The position numbers were made by a program, and so were the translations under genes. Positions 47,613 to 58,759 of a stretch of DNA of 64,000 nt are shown in pieces; within the stretch, counting starts at the first letter, position 1, and each line of letters starts with the position of its first letter. The stretch is taken from the NCBI RefSeq assembly GCF_000829415.1, contig NZ_AP014637.1, positions 3,985,001 to 4,049,000 on the forward strand. The letters are read 5' to 3'. The stretch is from Pseudomonas sp. StFLB209 (GTDB lineage Bacteria > Pseudomonadota > Gammaproteobacteria > Pseudomonadales > Pseudomonadaceae). The notes beneath the pieces were generated by a model, which ran no database searches, was not told the DNA's origin, and was given only the letters and a program-made list of their open reading frames with translations.

Positions 47613-47651
47613 AAAAAAGAAGGCCGCCCCTAGGGGCGGCCTTCTTTTTTT
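47613..47651. terminator. Bidirectional terminator between ppiD and fabI
   Basis: A perfect stem AGAAGGCCGCCCC/GGGGCGGCCTTCT with loop TA, flanked by A6 and T7 tracts, can end both ppiD (plus) and fabI (minus). Confidence 0.93.
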
Positions 47652-47675
47652 GCGTCTGAGTAAGCGGCTTGCCGA

Positions 47676-48470
47676 TTACTCTTCGATGTTGCCCATCGCA
47701 GTGGTGTTGAAGCCACCGTCGACGTACATGATTTCACCGCTGATGCCCGATGCCAGGTCCGAGCACAGGAAGGCGGCGGCGTTGCCGACTTCTTCGATGG
47801 TCACGTTGCGGCGCAGTGGGGTCTGGGCCTCGTTGGCGGCCAGCATCTTGCGGAAGTTCTTGATGCCGGAAGCGGCCAGGGTGCGGATCGGGCCAGCCGA
47901 CACGGCGTTGACGCGAGTGCCTTCAGCGCCCAGGCTGCCGGCCAGGTAACGTACGCCGGCTTCCAGGCTGGCCTTGGCCATGCCCATCACGTTGTAGTTT
48001 GGCATGGTGCGCTCGGCGCCCAGGTACGACAGGGTCAGCAGGCTGCCATTGCGGCCTTTCATCAGCTCACGACCGCCTTTGGCCAGTGCCACGAAGCTGT
48101 AAGCGCTGATGTCGTGAGCGATGCGGAAACCTTCACGGGTGGTGGCGTCGGTGAAGTCGCCATCGAGCTGGTCGCCCGGGGCGTAGCCAACCGAGTGCAC
48201 GATCACGTCCAGACCATCCCACTTCTTGCCCAGCTCTTCAAAGACCTTGGCGATTTCTTCATCGCTGGCCACATCGCAAGGGAAGCACAGCTCGGCGCTC
48301 GAACCCCAGCCAGCGGCGAATTCTTCGACACGGCCCTTGAGCTTGTCGTTCTGATAAGTGAAGGCAAGCTCTGCACCTTCCCGGTGCATGGCGGCAGCGA
48401 TGCCGGATGCGATGGACAGTTTACTGGCGACACCGACGATCAGGACGCGCTTACCGGCGAGAAAACCCAT
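47676..48470 (-). CDS. fabI: Enoyl-[acyl-carrier-protein] reductase FabI
   Basis: Last reduction of the fatty-acid elongation cycle, NADH-dependent, the target of triclosan. The 264-residue short-chain dehydrogenase has [31 protein letters not shown] and the Tyr-x6-Lys catalytic pair in [15 protein letters not shown] (about residues 155-169). Length is exactly FabI. It lies 18 bases after yejF with GAAGAGGAAC as ribosome site, so it is probably co-transcribed with the transporter operon. Confidence 0.97.
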   Translation of the reverse strand: MGFLAGKRVLIVGVASKLSIASGIAAAMHREGAELAFTYQNDKLKGRVEEFAAGWGSSAELCFPCDVASDEEIAKVFEELGKKWDGLDVIVHSVGYAPGDQLDGDFTDATTREGFRIAHDISAYSFVALAKGGRELMKGRNGSLLTLSYLGAERTMPNYNVMGMAKASLEAGVRYLAGSLGAEGTRVNAVSAGPIRTLAASGIKNFRKMLAANEAQTPLRRNVTIEEVGNAAAFLCSDLASGISGEIMYVDGGFNTTAMGNIEE

Positions 48471-48488
48471 GTGTTGTTCCTCTTCAGG

Positions 48489-50099
48489 TTAATCGACAGC
48501 TACTGGTGCCATGAAGGCGGCTTCCAGCAGCTGCTGTGTGTAAGGATGTTGCGGTGCGGCGAAAACAGCCTCTGCTGCACCTTGTTCGACCACTTTGCCT
48601 TGCTTGACCACCATCAGTTGATGGCTCAGCGCCTTGACCACAGCCAGGTCATGACTGATGAACAGATAGGTCAGGTTGTACTTGGCTTGCAGCGAGCGTA
48701 GCAGCTCGACTACCTGGCGCTGGACGGTCCGGTCGAGCGCCGAAGTGGGCTCGTCCAGCAGAATCAGCGCCGGTTTTAACACCAATGCCCGGGCAATGGC
48801 GATTCTTTGTCGTTGCCCGCCGGAGAACTCGTGGGGGTAGCGGTGCCGGGTTTCCGGGTCCAGGCCTACCTCTTTGAGTGCTTCGACGATCGCGACCTGT
48901 TGTTCCTGGGCGCTGCCGATGTTGTGAATGCGTAAACCTTCACCCACGATTTCAGCCACTGACATGCGCGGGCTCAGGCTGCCAAACGGGTCCTGGAACA
49001 CCACCTGCATCTGCCGCCGCAACGGACGAACCTGCTGCTGCGTCAGCCCGTTCAGGGGCTGCCCTTGAAACCGTATGGCGCCTTCGCTGCTCAATAGCCG
49101 CAAAATCGCCAGGCCCAGCGTGGACTTGCCTGATCCGCTTTCCCCGACGATCCCCAGTGTCTGCCCCTGCGGCAGGCTGAAGTCTACGCCATCGACTGCT
49201 CTGACGTGATCAACAGTGCGTTTGAACAAGCCTTTTTTGATCGGGAACCAGACCCGCAGGTTCTCGACTTCCAGTAATGGCTTGCCTGGCACATTGGCCA
49301 CCGGGCGACCACTGGGCTCGGCATTGATCAGCATTTGGGTGTACGGGTGCCGGGGCGAACGGAACAATTGTTCGCACGATGCCTGTTCGACGATGGAACC
49401 GCGCTGCATGACACATACCCGATGGGCTATTTGTCGAACCACGTTCAGATCGTGGCTGATCAGCAGCAGCGCCATGCCCAGGCGGGCCTGCAACTGCTTG
49501 AGCAGTTCGAGGATTTTCAGCTGCACCGTGACGTCCAGCGCGGTGGTCGGTTCGTCGGCGATCAGTAGCTCCGGCTCGTTGGCCAGCGCCATGGCAATCA
49601 TGACTCGTTGGCGCTGGCCGCCAGACAGCTCATGGGGCAAGGCCTTGAGTCGCTTGTGCGGCTCGCTGATACCCACCAGCTCCAGCAGCTCCAGCGTCCG
49701 TTTACGCGCCGCCTGACCGGTCAGCCCCTTGTGCAGGGCGAGCACCTCATTGATCTGCTTCTCCACCGAATGCAGCGGATTGAGCGAGGTCATCGGCTCC
49801 TGGAAGATCATCGCGATGCGGTTGCCGCGCAGGCCGCGCAGGCGTTTTTCACTGAGGCTCAGCAGGTCTTCGCCGGCATAGCGGATGCTGCCTTTGGGAT
49901 GGCTGGCGATAGGGTAGGGCAGCAGGCGCAGAATCGAATGCGCGGTGACTGACTTGCCCGAGCCGCTTTCGCCGACCAACGCCAGGGTTTCACCCCGGCG
50001 GATATCCAGATTAACGCCTTCGACCACGCGCTGACGGTTATCACCGGTGGTGAATTCGACCGCCAGGTCGCGGATTTCGATCAGATTGTCCTGGCTCAT
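48489..50099 (-). CDS. yejF: Peptide ABC transporter, fused double ATPase (YejF-like)
   Basis: Two complete ABC ATPase domains in one 536-residue chain: Walker [14 protein letters not shown] with signature [14 protein letters not shown] in the N half, and [13 protein letters not shown] with [14 protein letters not shown] in the C half. Each half ends in HPYTQ, the oligopeptide-transporter signature. It powers uptake through YejB/YejE. The ATG at 50099 begins one base after the yejE stop; the longer frame overlaps yejE. In E. coli YejF has the same fused form and the operon takes up microcin C-like peptides. Confidence 0.93.
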   Translation of the reverse strand: MSQDNLIEIRDLAVEFTTGDNRQRVVEGVNLDIRRGETLALVGESGSGKSVTAHSILRLLPYPIASHPKGSIRYAGEDLLSLSEKRLRGLRGNRIAMIFQEPMTSLNPLHSVEKQINEVLALHKGLTGQAARKRTLELLELVGISEPHKRLKALPHELSGGQRQRVMIAMALANEPELLIADEPTTALDVTVQLKILELLKQLQARLGMALLLISHDLNVVRQIAHRVCVMQRGSIVEQASCEQLFRSPRHPYTQMLINAEPSGRPVANVPGKPLLEVENLRVWFPIKKGLFKRTVDHVRAVDGVDFSLPQGQTLGIVGESGSGKSTLGLAILRLLSSEGAIRFQGQPLNGLTQQQVRPLRRQMQVVFQDPFGSLSPRMSVAEIVGEGLRIHNIGSAQEQQVAIVEALKEVGLDPETRHRYPHEFSGGQRQRIAIARALVLKPALILLDEPTSALDRTVQRQVVELLRSLQAKYNLTYLFISHDLAVVKALSHQLMVVKQGKVVEQGAAEAVFAAPQHPYTQQLLEAAFMAPVAVD

Positions 50100-50100
50100 G

Positions 50101-51120
50101 TCATTTCCTTGGGTCGAAGGCGTCGCGGGCCGATTCACCGATGAACACCAGCAGGCTGAGCATGATCGCCAGTACCGCAAAGGCGCTGATGCCCAGCCAG
50201 GGGGCCTGCAGGTTGGCCTTGCCCTGGGCGACCAGCTCGCCGAGCGACGGTGCGCCGGCTGGCAGGCCGAAGCCGAGAAAATCCAATGCGGTCAGGGTGC
50301 CGATGGCGCCGGTGAGGATAAACGGCATGAAGGTCATGGTCGAGATCATCGCGTTGGGCAGAATGTGCCGGAACATGATTTCGCCATCGCGCATGCCCAG
50401 TGCCCGGGCTGCACGCACGTATTCAAGATTGCGGCCGCGCAGAAACTCGGCGCGCACCACGTCAACCAGGCTCATCCACGAAAATAGCAGCATGATGCCC
50501 AGCAGCCACCAGAAGTTGGGTTGTACGAAGCTGGCAAGAATGATCAGCAGGTAAAGCACCGGCAGGCCCGACCAGACTTCCAGAAACCGCTGGCCCAGCA
50601 GGTCGACCCAGCCGCCATAGAAGCCTTGCAGCGCACCGGCAATCACGCCGATGACCGAGCTGAGTAGCGTCAGGGTCAATGCGAACAGCACCGAAATACG
50701 AAAGCCATAGATGACCCGGGCCAGTACATCGCGGCCCTGGTCATCGGTGCCCAGCCAGTTGTCCGGTGACGGCGGAGCCGGGGCGGGGACTTTCAGGTCG
50801 TAGTTGATGCTCTGGTAGCTGTAGGGGATCGGTGCCCAAAGCGTCCAGCCATCTTTGGCGGCGAGCAGGTCCTGGATATAGGGGCTTTTGTAATTGGCTT
50901 CCAGCGGAAACTCGCCGCCGAAGGTGGTTTCCGGGTAGCGCTCGAACACCGGAAAGTACCACTGGCCGTCGTAACGCACTGCCAGCGGTTTGTCATTGGC
51001 GATCAATTCAGCGCCCAGGCTGAGGACGAACAGGGCCATGAACAGCCACAGAGACCACCAGCCACGGCGGTTGGCCTTGAAGCGCTCGAAGCGGCGGCGA
51101 TTGAGGGGGGACAACGGCAT
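50101..51120 (-). CDS. yejE: Peptide ABC transporter permease (YejE-like)
   Basis: A 339-residue inner-membrane permease: one N-terminal helix (WSLWLFMALFVLSLGAELIA), a periplasmic segment with RYDGQWYFPVFERYPETTFGG typical of YejE, then five helices including the EAA-loop stretch EYVRAARALGMRDGEIMFRHILPNA that contacts the ATPase. Start and stop are within two bases of its neighbours, so it is part of a tight operon. Confidence 0.94.
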   Translation of the reverse strand: MPLSPLNRRRFERFKANRRGWWSLWLFMALFVLSLGAELIANDKPLAVRYDGQWYFPVFERYPETTFGGEFPLEANYKSPYIQDLLAAKDGWTLWAPIPYSYQSINYDLKVPAPAPPSPDNWLGTDDQGRDVLARVIYGFRISVLFALTLTLLSSVIGVIAGALQGFYGGWVDLLGQRFLEVWSGLPVLYLLIILASFVQPNFWWLLGIMLLFSWMSLVDVVRAEFLRGRNLEYVRAARALGMRDGEIMFRHILPNAMISTMTFMPFILTGAIGTLTALDFLGFGLPAGAPSLGELVAQGKANLQAPWLGISAFAVLAIMLSLLVFIGESARDAFDPRK

Positions 51121-51121
51121 A

Positions 51122-52195
51122 TCAATGCTCCCTGCTTTCGAAGTCGATGCGCGGGTCGACCAGGGTATAGGTCAGATCGCCGATCAGTTTCACCACCAGG
51201 CCCAGCAGGGTGAAGATGAACAGGGTGCCGAACACCACCGGATAGTCGCGGTTGATGGCCGACTCGAAACTCATCAGGCCCAGACCGTCGAGCGAGAAGA
51301 TCACCTCGACCAGCAAGGAACCGGTGAAAAATATGCCAATGAATGCCGCCGGAAAACCGGCAATCACCAGCAACATGGCGTTGCGGAATACATGGCCGTA
51401 CAGCACCCGGTTGTTACTCAGGCCCTTGGCCTTGGCGGTGATCACGTATTGCTTGCTGATTTCGTCGAGGAAGCTGTTTTTGGTCAGCAGGGTCAGGGTC
51501 GCGAAGTTACCAATGACCAGAGCGGTGATCGGCAGCACCAGATGCCAGAAGTAATCCAGCAATTTGCCGGTGGTGCTCAGCTCATCGAAGTTGTTCGAGG
51601 TCAGGCCGCGTAGCGGGAACCAGTCCAGATAACTGCCACCGGCGAACAGCACGATCAACAGAATCGCGAACAGGAACGCCGGAATTGCATACCCCACGAC
51701 GATGGCCGAACTGGTCCACACGTCGAATTGGCTGCCGTGCCGGGTGGCCTTGGCGATCCCCAGCGGGATCGACACCAGGTACATGATCAGGGTGCTCCAT
51801 AACCCCAGCGAAATTGAAACCGGCATCTTTTCCAGAATCAGGTCGGTGACCTTGGCGTCGCGGAAGAAACTGGTGCCGAAGTCCAGTTGGGCGTAGTTCT
51901 TGATCATGATCCACAAGCGTTCCGGCGCCGGTTTGTCGAAGCCGTACATACGCTCGATTTCTTCGATCAAAGCCGGGTCCAGGCCTTGTGCACCCCGGTA
52001 GCTGGAGCCGGCCACGCCGACCTCCGAGCCACCGCCGCCGATGCGGCTGGTGGCGCCGTCGAAGCCTTCGAGCTTGGCGATCGTCTGTTCCACCGGCCCG
52101 CCAGGGGCGGCCTGGACGATAATGAAGTTGATGATCAGGATGCCCAGTAGGGTCGGAATGATCAGCAGCAGGCGCCGCAGGATATAAGCCAGCAT
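51122..52195 (-). CDS. yejB: Peptide ABC transporter permease (YejB-like)
   Basis: A 357-residue permease starting [20 protein letters not shown], with a periplasmic insert rich in Gly ([19 protein letters not shown]), [13 protein letters not shown], and the EAA loop [25 protein letters not shown]. These are typical of YejB/DppB-type subunits. The ATG at 52195 lies one base after the preceding binding-protein stop; the longer frame would overlap that gene. Forms the channel with YejE. Confidence 0.94.
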   Translation of the reverse strand: MLAYILRRLLLIIPTLLGILIINFIIVQAAPGGPVEQTIAKLEGFDGATSRIGGGGSEVGVAGSSYRGAQGLDPALIEEIERMYGFDKPAPERLWIMIKNYAQLDFGTSFFRDAKVTDLILEKMPVSISLGLWSTLIMYLVSIPLGIAKATRHGSQFDVWTSSAIVVGYAIPAFLFAILLIVLFAGGSYLDWFPLRGLTSNNFDELSTTGKLLDYFWHLVLPITALVIGNFATLTLLTKNSFLDEISKQYVITAKAKGLSNNRVLYGHVFRNAMLLVIAGFPAAFIGIFFTGSLLVEVIFSLDGLGLMSFESAINRDYPVVFGTLFIFTLLGLVVKLIGDLTYTLVDPRIDFESREH

Positions 52196-52196
52196 T

Positions 52197-54071
52197 TCAG
52201 CGTTCCTCGTTGCCGGTGGCGGTGTCGCCGGTGCTGTCATCTTCACTGACTGGCGGCTGGCTTGGCGGTGCAGGCTGGACATCTGGCTTGGCCCACCAAC
52301 TGCTTAGGCCGATGTCCGACAGCGCCTTGGCTTGCGGATGCGCCAAGTGGTCCCAGTAAGCGATGCGCCAGCTCTTGATATGCCAGTTGGGCACCACGTA
52401 AAAGCCCCACAGCAGCACCCGGTCCAGGGCACGGGTATGGGCCACCAGGCTTTCGCGCGAGTCGGCGCGGATCAGGCCGTCAACCAATGCATCGACTGCC
52501 GGATCGTTCAGGCCCATGTAGTTACGGCTGCCGGGACGGTCGGCGCTGACCGAGTGGAAGAATTCGCGCTGTTCATTGCCAGGCGAGCTGGACTGCGGGA
52601 AGCTGCTGACGATCATGTCGAAGTCCCGTGAGCGCAGGCGGTTCATGTATTCGGCGACATCGACCCGACGGATCGACAGTTCAATCCCCAGATCCTTGAG
52701 GTTGCGCTTGTAGGGCAGCATGACCCGCTCGAAGGCGGTCTGCACCATCAGGAACTCAAGCTTCACCGGGTTGCCCTGGGCGTCGGTCATGCGATCATCC
52801 TTGATCTGCCAGCCAGCCTCCTGCAACAGCTGGTAGGCGCGGCGCAATTGCGGGCGGATCATGCCGCTGCCGTCGTTGACCGGCAGCGTGAAGGGCTCGG
52901 TGAATACCCGCTCAGGAATCTTGCCGCGCAGCGCTTCAAGCAGTTTCAGCTCTTCACCGGTGGGCAGTCCGCTGGAGGCCATTTCCGAGTTGTCGAAGTA
53001 GCTGCGGGTACGGGTGTAGGAGCCGCTGAATAGCTGCTTGTTGGTCCACTCGAAATCGAACAGCAAGGTCAGTGCTTCGCGCACCCTTGGGTCCTGGAAC
53101 ACCGGGCGACGCAGGTTGAGGATGAAGCCCTGCATGCCTTGCGGGTTGCCGTTGGGCAGCTCTTCCTTGATCAGGCGTCCGTCACGCACCGCCGGCACGT
53201 CATAGGCGCTGGCCCAGTTCTTTGCAGTGTTTTCTTCGCGGTAGTCATACTGCCCGGCCTTGAGCGCCTCCAGGGCCACATCGGGGTCGCGGTAGTAGTC
53301 AACGGTCATCACATCGAAGTTGTAAAGCCCACGGTTAACCGGCAGATCCTTGGCCCAGTAGTCCTTGACCCGCTCGAAGCGCAGCGAGCGACCGGCCTTG
53401 ACCTGGGTGACCTTGTACGGCCCGTTGCCCAGCGGCAATTCAAGATTGCCCTTGGTGAAGTCGCGCGTCGCCCAGAAATGCTTGGGCAATACCGGCAACT
53501 GGCCGATGATCAGTGGCAGCTCACGGCTGTGGCTGTCCTTGAAGACGAATTTGACTCGCAACGGGTCTTCGACGATGACCTTGTCGATGCCGGCATAGTA
53601 GGCGCGGTACAGCGGCGCACCGTCCTTGATCAGGGTATTGAAGGTGAACTCGACGTCTTCGGCACGAATCGGGTGGCCATCGTGAAAGCGCGCCTGAGGG
53701 CGCAGATAGAAACGCACCCACATGTTGTCAGGGGCTTTTTCGATTTTTTCAGCGATCAGGCCATATTCGGTGAGCGGCTCATCGAGGCTGGAGCGCGCCA
53801 GAGTGTCGTAGATCATGCTGATATCGGCGGCGGCTGTGCCCTTGCTGATGAAGGGGTTGAGGCTGTCGAAGCTGCCGAACCCGGCCTGGCGAAAGGTCCC
53901 GCCCTTGGGCGCATCGGGGTTCACGTAATCGAAATGCTTGAAGTTCGCCGGGTACTTGGGCGCTTCGTCGTACAGGGTCACGGCATGCTGGGGAGCAGCC
54001 TGGGCGGTGCAGGCCAGGGCCACCAGCAACAGGCTGCCGGCGCTGGCCAACAGCGTACGCATCGGGTTCAT
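52197..54071 (-). CDS. Periplasmic peptide-binding protein, second copy (YejA-like)
   Basis: A 624-residue extracellular solute-binding protein of family 5 with a signal peptide ([23 protein letters not shown]). Landmarks are [71 protein letters not shown] and [24 protein letters not shown]. It is paralogous to the gene immediately upstream, and its ATG overlaps that gene's stop (ATGA). Two binding proteins feeding one permease would widen the range of peptides imported. Its C-terminal tail is longer and Pro/Ser/Asp-rich. Confidence 0.92.
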   Translation of the reverse strand: MNPMRTLLASAGSLLLVALACTAQAAPQHAVTLYDEAPKYPANFKHFDYVNPDAPKGGTFRQAGFGSFDSLNPFISKGTAAADISMIYDTLARSSLDEPLTEYGLIAEKIEKAPDNMWVRFYLRPQARFHDGHPIRAEDVEFTFNTLIKDGAPLYRAYYAGIDKVIVEDPLRVKFVFKDSHSRELPLIIGQLPVLPKHFWATRDFTKGNLELPLGNGPYKVTQVKAGRSLRFERVKDYWAKDLPVNRGLYNFDVMTVDYYRDPDVALEALKAGQYDYREENTAKNWASAYDVPAVRDGRLIKEELPNGNPQGMQGFILNLRRPVFQDPRVREALTLLFDFEWTNKQLFSGSYTRTRSYFDNSEMASSGLPTGEELKLLEALRGKIPERVFTEPFTLPVNDGSGMIRPQLRRAYQLLQEAGWQIKDDRMTDAQGNPVKLEFLMVQTAFERVMLPYKRNLKDLGIELSIRRVDVAEYMNRLRSRDFDMIVSSFPQSSSPGNEQREFFHSVSADRPGSRNYMGLNDPAVDALVDGLIRADSRESLVAHTRALDRVLLWGFYVVPNWHIKSWRIAYWDHLAHPQAKALSDIGLSSWWAKPDVQPAPPSQPPVSEDDSTGDTATGNEER

Positions 54072-55906
54072 CGGGTGTTCTCCTGAGGCTTGAGCCACCA
54101 CGCGCGCAAGCCCAGGGTATAGGGCGGCGTGGTGACCATGGCGAAGCGATTGCGCCAGGCCAGGCGGTGGTTGTTCAGATACCAGTTGGGAATCATGTAG
54201 TGCTCTGACAGCAAAACCCGGTCAAGTGCCCTGGCTGCGGCGACCTGATCTTCGCGGCTGGAGGCGGCGAGCAACTGGTTGAGCAGGCCGTCGACCACCG
54301 GGCTGCTAATGCCCGCGTAGTTCTTGCTGCCATTCACGGCGGCCTGGCTGGAATGAAAGTACTGCCACTGTTCCAGGCCCGGACTCAGGGTCTGCGACAG
54401 GGTCATGAGGATCATGTCGAAATCGAAACGGTCCAGGCGCTGCTTGTACTGGGCGCGGTCCACGGTTCGCAGCCCTGCGTCGATGCCGATGCGCCGCAGA
54501 TCCTCTACATAAGGCTGCAGGATGCGCTCCAGGTTGGGATTGACCAGCAGGATTTCGAAGCGCAGCGGTTGCTGTTGGGCGTTGACCAGGCGTTGCCCGG
54601 AGAATGTCCAGCCGGCTTCGCCGAGCAGCGCCAGAGCCTTGCGCAGTGTCTCGCGCGGGAGGCCGCCACCGTCGCTGGCAGGCAGGCTGAACGGCTGGCT
54701 GAACAGGCTGGCCGGCAGACGCTCGCGGTACTGGGATAGCATCAGCCATTCGCGGCCACTGGGCAGCCCGCTGGCGGAAAACTCGCTGTTGGGGTAATAG
54801 CTGGTCGAGCGCTGGTAGGCGTTGCTGAACAGTGCCCGGTTGGTCCACTCGAAATTGAACATCAGCCCCAGTGCTTCGCGCACCCGCACGTCGCTGAAGG
54901 TGCTGCGCCGGGTGTTCATGAACAGACCCTGGGTCTGGGTCGGGATCTGGTGGGCTATGGCAGCCCTGACGACCTCGCCACGTTGCAACGCTGCGAAGTT
55001 GTAGCCGTTGGCCCAGTTCTTGGCCTGGTGCTCGATATAAATGTCGAACTCACCGGCTTTGAAGGCTTCGAAGGCCACCTCACTGTCGCGGTAGAACTCC
55101 ACTTCGACCCGGTCGAAATTGTATTTGCCGCGATTGACCGGCAGGTCTTTAGCCCAGTAATCCTTGACCCGCTCGAAGATCAACTGGCGACCGGGCTGGA
55201 CGTTGCTGATCCGGTACGGGCCGCTGCCCAGCGGCGGGTCGAAGGTGGTGGCCTTGAAGTCGCGGTCTTTCCAGTAATGCTGGGGCAGCACCGGCATCTC
55301 GCCCAGGCGCATGATCAGCAGTGGATTGCCGACCCGTTTGAACACGAAGCGGATGCGGTGACGGTTGAGAATGTCGACCCGCTGCACTTCCTGCAAGGCG
55401 GTGCGGTACTGTGGGTGGCCGTCCTTGAGCAGGGTGCGATAAGAGAACGCCACATCATAAGCCGTGATCGGCTGGCCATCATGAAAACGGGCTTGCGGGC
55501 GCAGGTTGTAGACCACCCAGCTACGGTCCTCGCTGTACTCGACACTGCGGGCTATCAGCCCGTAACTGGAGGTCGGCTCATCGCCGGATGGGTCGTAAGC
55601 ACCGGTGCCCACCATCAGCGGTTCATTCAGCTCATTGACGCCGTACTGCAGGAAGTTGCCGGTCTCGACCGGGCTGGTGCCCTTGAAGGTATAAGGGTTC
55701 AGGGTGTCGAAGGTGCCGAATGCCATGATCCGTAAGGTGCCGTTTTTCGGCGCCTCGGGATTGACCCAGTCGAAGTGGGTAAAGCTGGCCGGGTACTTGA
55801 GCGCGCCAAACTGCGCGTAGCCATGGCTTTCGCTGATGGCGGCGCTGGCATTGGAGCTCAAGCCCAGGCTGATGGCTAACAGGATGGGACGAATCACATT
55901 GCGCAC
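54068..55906 (-). CDS. yejA: Periplasmic peptide-binding protein, first copy (YejA-like)
   Basis: A 612-residue family 5 solute-binding protein with a signal peptide (IRPILLAISLGLSSNASAA). The same landmarks as its neighbour occur in the same order ([71 protein letters not shown]), so the two arose by tandem duplication. It is the first gene of the five-gene transporter operon, with about 90 bases to mltD upstream that should hold the promoter. Confidence 0.92.
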   Translation of the reverse strand: MRNVIRPILLAISLGLSSNASAAISESHGYAQFGALKYPASFTHFDWVNPEAPKNGTLRIMAFGTFDTLNPYTFKGTSPVETGNFLQYGVNELNEPLMVGTGAYDPSGDEPTSSYGLIARSVEYSEDRSWVVYNLRPQARFHDGQPITAYDVAFSYRTLLKDGHPQYRTALQEVQRVDILNRHRIRFVFKRVGNPLLIMRLGEMPVLPQHYWKDRDFKATTFDPPLGSGPYRISNVQPGRQLIFERVKDYWAKDLPVNRGKYNFDRVEVEFYRDSEVAFEAFKAGEFDIYIEHQAKNWANGYNFAALQRGEVVRAAIAHQIPTQTQGLFMNTRRSTFSDVRVREALGLMFNFEWTNRALFSNAYQRSTSYYPNSEFSASGLPSGREWLMLSQYRERLPASLFSQPFSLPASDGGGLPRETLRKALALLGEAGWTFSGQRLVNAQQQPLRFEILLVNPNLERILQPYVEDLRRIGIDAGLRTVDRAQYKQRLDRFDFDMILMTLSQTLSPGLEQWQYFHSSQAAVNGSKNYAGISSPVVDGLLNQLLAASSREDQVAAARALDRVLLSEHYMIPNWYLNNHRLAWRNRFAMVTTPPYTLGLRAWWLKPQENTR

Positions 55907-55994
55907 GGCTTGGGCTCTGGGCCGCTAACAGTAGCAGTTTGTCCTGTCTGGAAAAAGACTGCGGCACAGCACGACGCCTGACCGTCGTGGCTGA

Positions 55995-57596
55995 TCAACG
56001 CGGCAGGTAGACCGTCAGGGTCTGGCCGGGGCGCAGTGCCTGGCCACTGCGTGGATTCCAGCGCTTGAGATGCTTCATCTCGACATTGAAGCGTTTGGCC
56101 ACTAGGTACATGGAATCGCCTTTCTGGATCTTGTACTGCACCGGCTTGCCTTCGGCGGTCTTGGCGCTGGCCGCCGCAACGGCTTTGCCGGCTGCCCGGC
56201 TATTGTCCTGAATGACCAGCGACTGGCCGATTTGCAGGCGATGACCAGAGAGCTTGTTCCAGCGTTGCAGGGCTTCGACATCGACCTTGTTGGCGCGGGC
56301 GATGCTCGACAGGTTGTCACCGCTCTTGACCCGGTAGGTGCGTGAACGGCTCGGTTTGTCTTCACTGGCGACCAGCTCGAAGGCCGGTTTCGCTGTGCCG
56401 CCCGGTTGCAGCGGGATATTCAGTGACTGGCCGACCTTCAGGCTGTTGCCTGACAACTGGTTGTTGCCTTTGAGTGAACTGACCGATACCTGATAACGCT
56501 TGGCCAGGCTGTCCAGGGTGTCGCCGCGACGGACCCGGTAATGCTGCCATTGCATCAGCTCGGCCGGCTGCAGGTTGGGCAGGTTGGCAGCCAGCAGCTG
56601 TGCCTTGGAGGTCGGCACCAGCAGGTGCTGTGGGCCATCAACTGTCAGGCGCTTCTTGAACGCCGGATTGAGCTGGATCAGTTCGTCTTCGTCGATGTCG
56701 GCCAGGCTCGCGACCTTGGACAGGTCGACGCGCTTGTTCAGCTCGACGACTTCAAAGTAGGGTTCGTTGGCGATCGGCGTGAGGTTCACACCATAGGCCG
56801 CCGGGGTCAGGACCACCTGTGAGAGGGCCAGCAGTTTGGGCACATAGTCACGGGTTTCCTGCGGTAGGGGCAGGTTCCAGTAATCGGTGGGCAGGTTGAG
56901 CTTGTCGTTGCGCTCAATGGCCCGGCTGACCGTGCCTTCACCGGCGTTATAGGCCGCCAGGGCCAGCAGCCAGTCACCGTTGAACATGTCATGCAGGCGG
57001 GTCAGGTAGTCGAGCGCCGCATTGGTCGAAGCCTGGATGTCGCGGCGGCCATCATAAAAGCTGGTCTGGCGCAGGTTGAAGTAACGCCCGGTGGACGGGA
57101 TGAACTGCCACAGGCCGACCGCCTGGGCGCGGGAAATCGCCATCGGGTTGTAGGCGCTTTCAATCACCGGCAGCAGCGCCAGCTCAAGCGGCATGTTGCG
57201 TTCTTCGAGGCGCTCGACAATGTAGTGCATGTACAGGCTGCCACGCTCACCGGCAGTCTCAAGGAACGACGGGTTGTTGGCGAACCACAGGCGCTGCTGA
57301 TCGATGCGCGGGTTCAGGTTGTCGCCTTGTTGCAACTGGAAACCCAGCCGCATCCGCTCCCATACATCTTGCGGCTCGGCCTGGGCGGCGGGGGTCGGAT
57401 TGACGAAGATCGGCTTCTGCTTGATGCCCGTCGCCAGGTTGGCCTTGCTGCGGTAGGTGCCGTCGTGCTCGACCTGACCAGTCGTCTGGCCGGTGCTTTG
57501 GCAGCCTGCCAACAGTGCGCTGGCGGTCACCGCGATGGCCTGTGCCAGGCGCGTCAAGGTGGCGGAATTCGCGGGTTTTCCAGTAGATGACGACAT
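55995..57596 (-). CDS. mltD: Membrane-bound lytic murein transglycosylase D with three LysM repeats
   Basis: Cleaves peptidoglycan glycan strands with anhydro-end formation. The 533-residue product has a lipoprotein signal (SALLAGCQSTG), a family 1D transglycosylase domain with the catalytic Glu in LPVIESAYNPMAISRAQAVGLWQFIPSTG (about residue 146) and LALAAYNAGEGTV. Three LysM motifs follow (HYRVRRGDTLDSLAKRY, TYRVKSGDNLSSIARAN, QYKIQKGDSMYLVAKRF). Outer-membrane location is inferred from the lipobox. Upstream lies gloB, as in E. coli. Confidence 0.95.
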   Translation of the reverse strand: MSSSTGKPANSATLTRLAQAIAVTASALLAGCQSTGQTTGQVEHDGTYRSKANLATGIKQKPIFVNPTPAAQAEPQDVWERMRLGFQLQQGDNLNPRIDQQRLWFANNPSFLETAGERGSLYMHYIVERLEERNMPLELALLPVIESAYNPMAISRAQAVGLWQFIPSTGRYFNLRQTSFYDGRRDIQASTNAALDYLTRLHDMFNGDWLLALAAYNAGEGTVSRAIERNDKLNLPTDYWNLPLPQETRDYVPKLLALSQVVLTPAAYGVNLTPIANEPYFEVVELNKRVDLSKVASLADIDEDELIQLNPAFKKRLTVDGPQHLLVPTSKAQLLAANLPNLQPAELMQWQHYRVRRGDTLDSLAKRYQVSVSSLKGNNQLSGNSLKVGQSLNIPLQPGGTAKPAFELVASEDKPSRSRTYRVKSGDNLSSIARANKVDVEALQRWNKLSGHRLQIGQSLVIQDNSRAAGKAVAAASAKTAEGKPVQYKIQKGDSMYLVAKRFNVEMKHLKRWNPRSGQALRPGQTLTVYLPR

Positions 57597-57694
57597 TGTC
57601 CGGGGGTGTTTCCAGGAAAAAATGTCGGGCGATTCTAGGAAGGGACCCCGCGATGGTCAACCTTTACGGGGTTTTCCGTACATGAGCGGGTGTG

Positions 57695-58474
57695 TCAGAA
57701 CTTGTTTTTCCAGTCGCGCAGGCTGGCAAATACCTCACTGGGCGAGGCATTGTCACGGCCGTTCCACTCGTCCGCTTTTTCTTTAACGGATGTTACATGG
57801 ACCCGGATAAATGGGTTTGTCAGGCGCTCCAGACCCAGTTGTGACGGCAGGCTGATGCGGTCCATGCTCCGCCATTGGCTGACCTGCGCCAGACGCTGGG
57901 TGATGTCAGCGTTGTCCGGTTCCACGGCGTGGGCGAAGCGCAGGTTACTCAGGGTATATTCATGGGCGCAGTAGATGGCCGTGTGGTCGGGCAGGGCGGC
58001 CAGCCGGCTCAGCGAGGTGTGCATCTGCTCGGGGGTGCCCTCGAACAACCGGCCACAACCGGCGGCAAACAGGGTGTCGCCGCTGAACAGCAGGGGCTTT
58101 TCAGGGCCTTCATGATAGAAGGCGATATGCCCGGCGGTGTGACCTGGGACCAGAATGACCTGCAGCGCCAACCCCAGTACCTCGATACGGTCGTTGTCGT
58201 GCAGCGCGACATCGCGCGCCGGAATCGTCTCGCCGGCCGGCCCATAGACCCGTGCATCAGTGATCGCCTTGATCGCCGCCACGCCGCCGACATGATCGTT
58301 ATGATGATGAGTGATCAGGATGTCACTCAGTTGGTAGTCAGGGTTGGCCTTTAGCCAGCCAAGCACCGGTGCGGCGTCACCCGGATCGACCACTGCACAG
58401 CGTCGGGTCGAAAGGTCTTGTAACAACCAGATGTAGTTGTCACTGAAAGCGGGCAGGGCGTGGATCTGTATCAT
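57695..58474 (-). CDS. gloB: Hydroxyacylglutathione hydrolase (glyoxalase II)
   Basis: Hydrolyses S-lactoylglutathione to lactate and glutathione. The 259-residue metallo-beta-lactamase-fold protein has the binuclear metal motif [11 protein letters not shown] (residues 54-64), [30 protein letters not shown] and the C-terminal glutathione-contact region NPFIRV. The ATG at 58474 gives the family start [17 protein letters not shown]; 73 upstream codons fall in a repeat. Divergent from the methyltransferase gene. Confidence 0.95.
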   Translation of the reverse strand: MIQIHALPAFSDNYIWLLQDLSTRRCAVVDPGDAAPVLGWLKANPDYQLSDILITHHHNDHVGGVAAIKAITDARVYGPAGETIPARDVALHDNDRIEVLGLALQVILVPGHTAGHIAFYHEGPEKPLLFSGDTLFAAGCGRLFEGTPEQMHTSLSRLAALPDHTAIYCAHEYTLSNLRFAHAVEPDNADITQRLAQVSQWRSMDRISLPSQLGLERLTNPFIRVHVTSVKEKADEWNGRDNASPSEVFASLRDWKNKF

Positions 58475-58512
58475 GGCGCAATTCGCTTGGCGGGAAACAA
58501 TAGTGCATCTTA

Positions 58513-58652
58513 GGGGCTGTATACAAAATAGGCGAATGAAGGCAATACAAGGCGAGGTCAGGCGAAAAAGCGCAGCGTACATAACGTACATGAGCATCTT
58601 GAGGCTGATTTCAACGCAATATTGCCGAGTGCAGCCATTTTGTAGGCCACCC
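58513..58652. repeat. MITE-like element, copy A
   Basis: A 140-base non-coding unit whose ends are inverted (GGGGCTGTATACAAAAT at the left, reverse complement of GGGTGGCCTACAAAAT at the right). Its core shares words in order (CAGGCGAAAAA, GTACATGAGCAT-TTGA, CTGATTTCAAC) with the element at 60016-60224 in reverse. It lies in the gloB/methyltransferase spacer. Confidence 0.65.
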
Positions 58653-58759
58653 TTAGACACACGTATTGATGCCCGTCGAGCAAGCGGCCACAAGCCATGC
58701 CTGCCCTGTATCGCTCAAAGCGTCCAGCTGGCGCTGCGAGTCCCGGAGGAACATATCCC

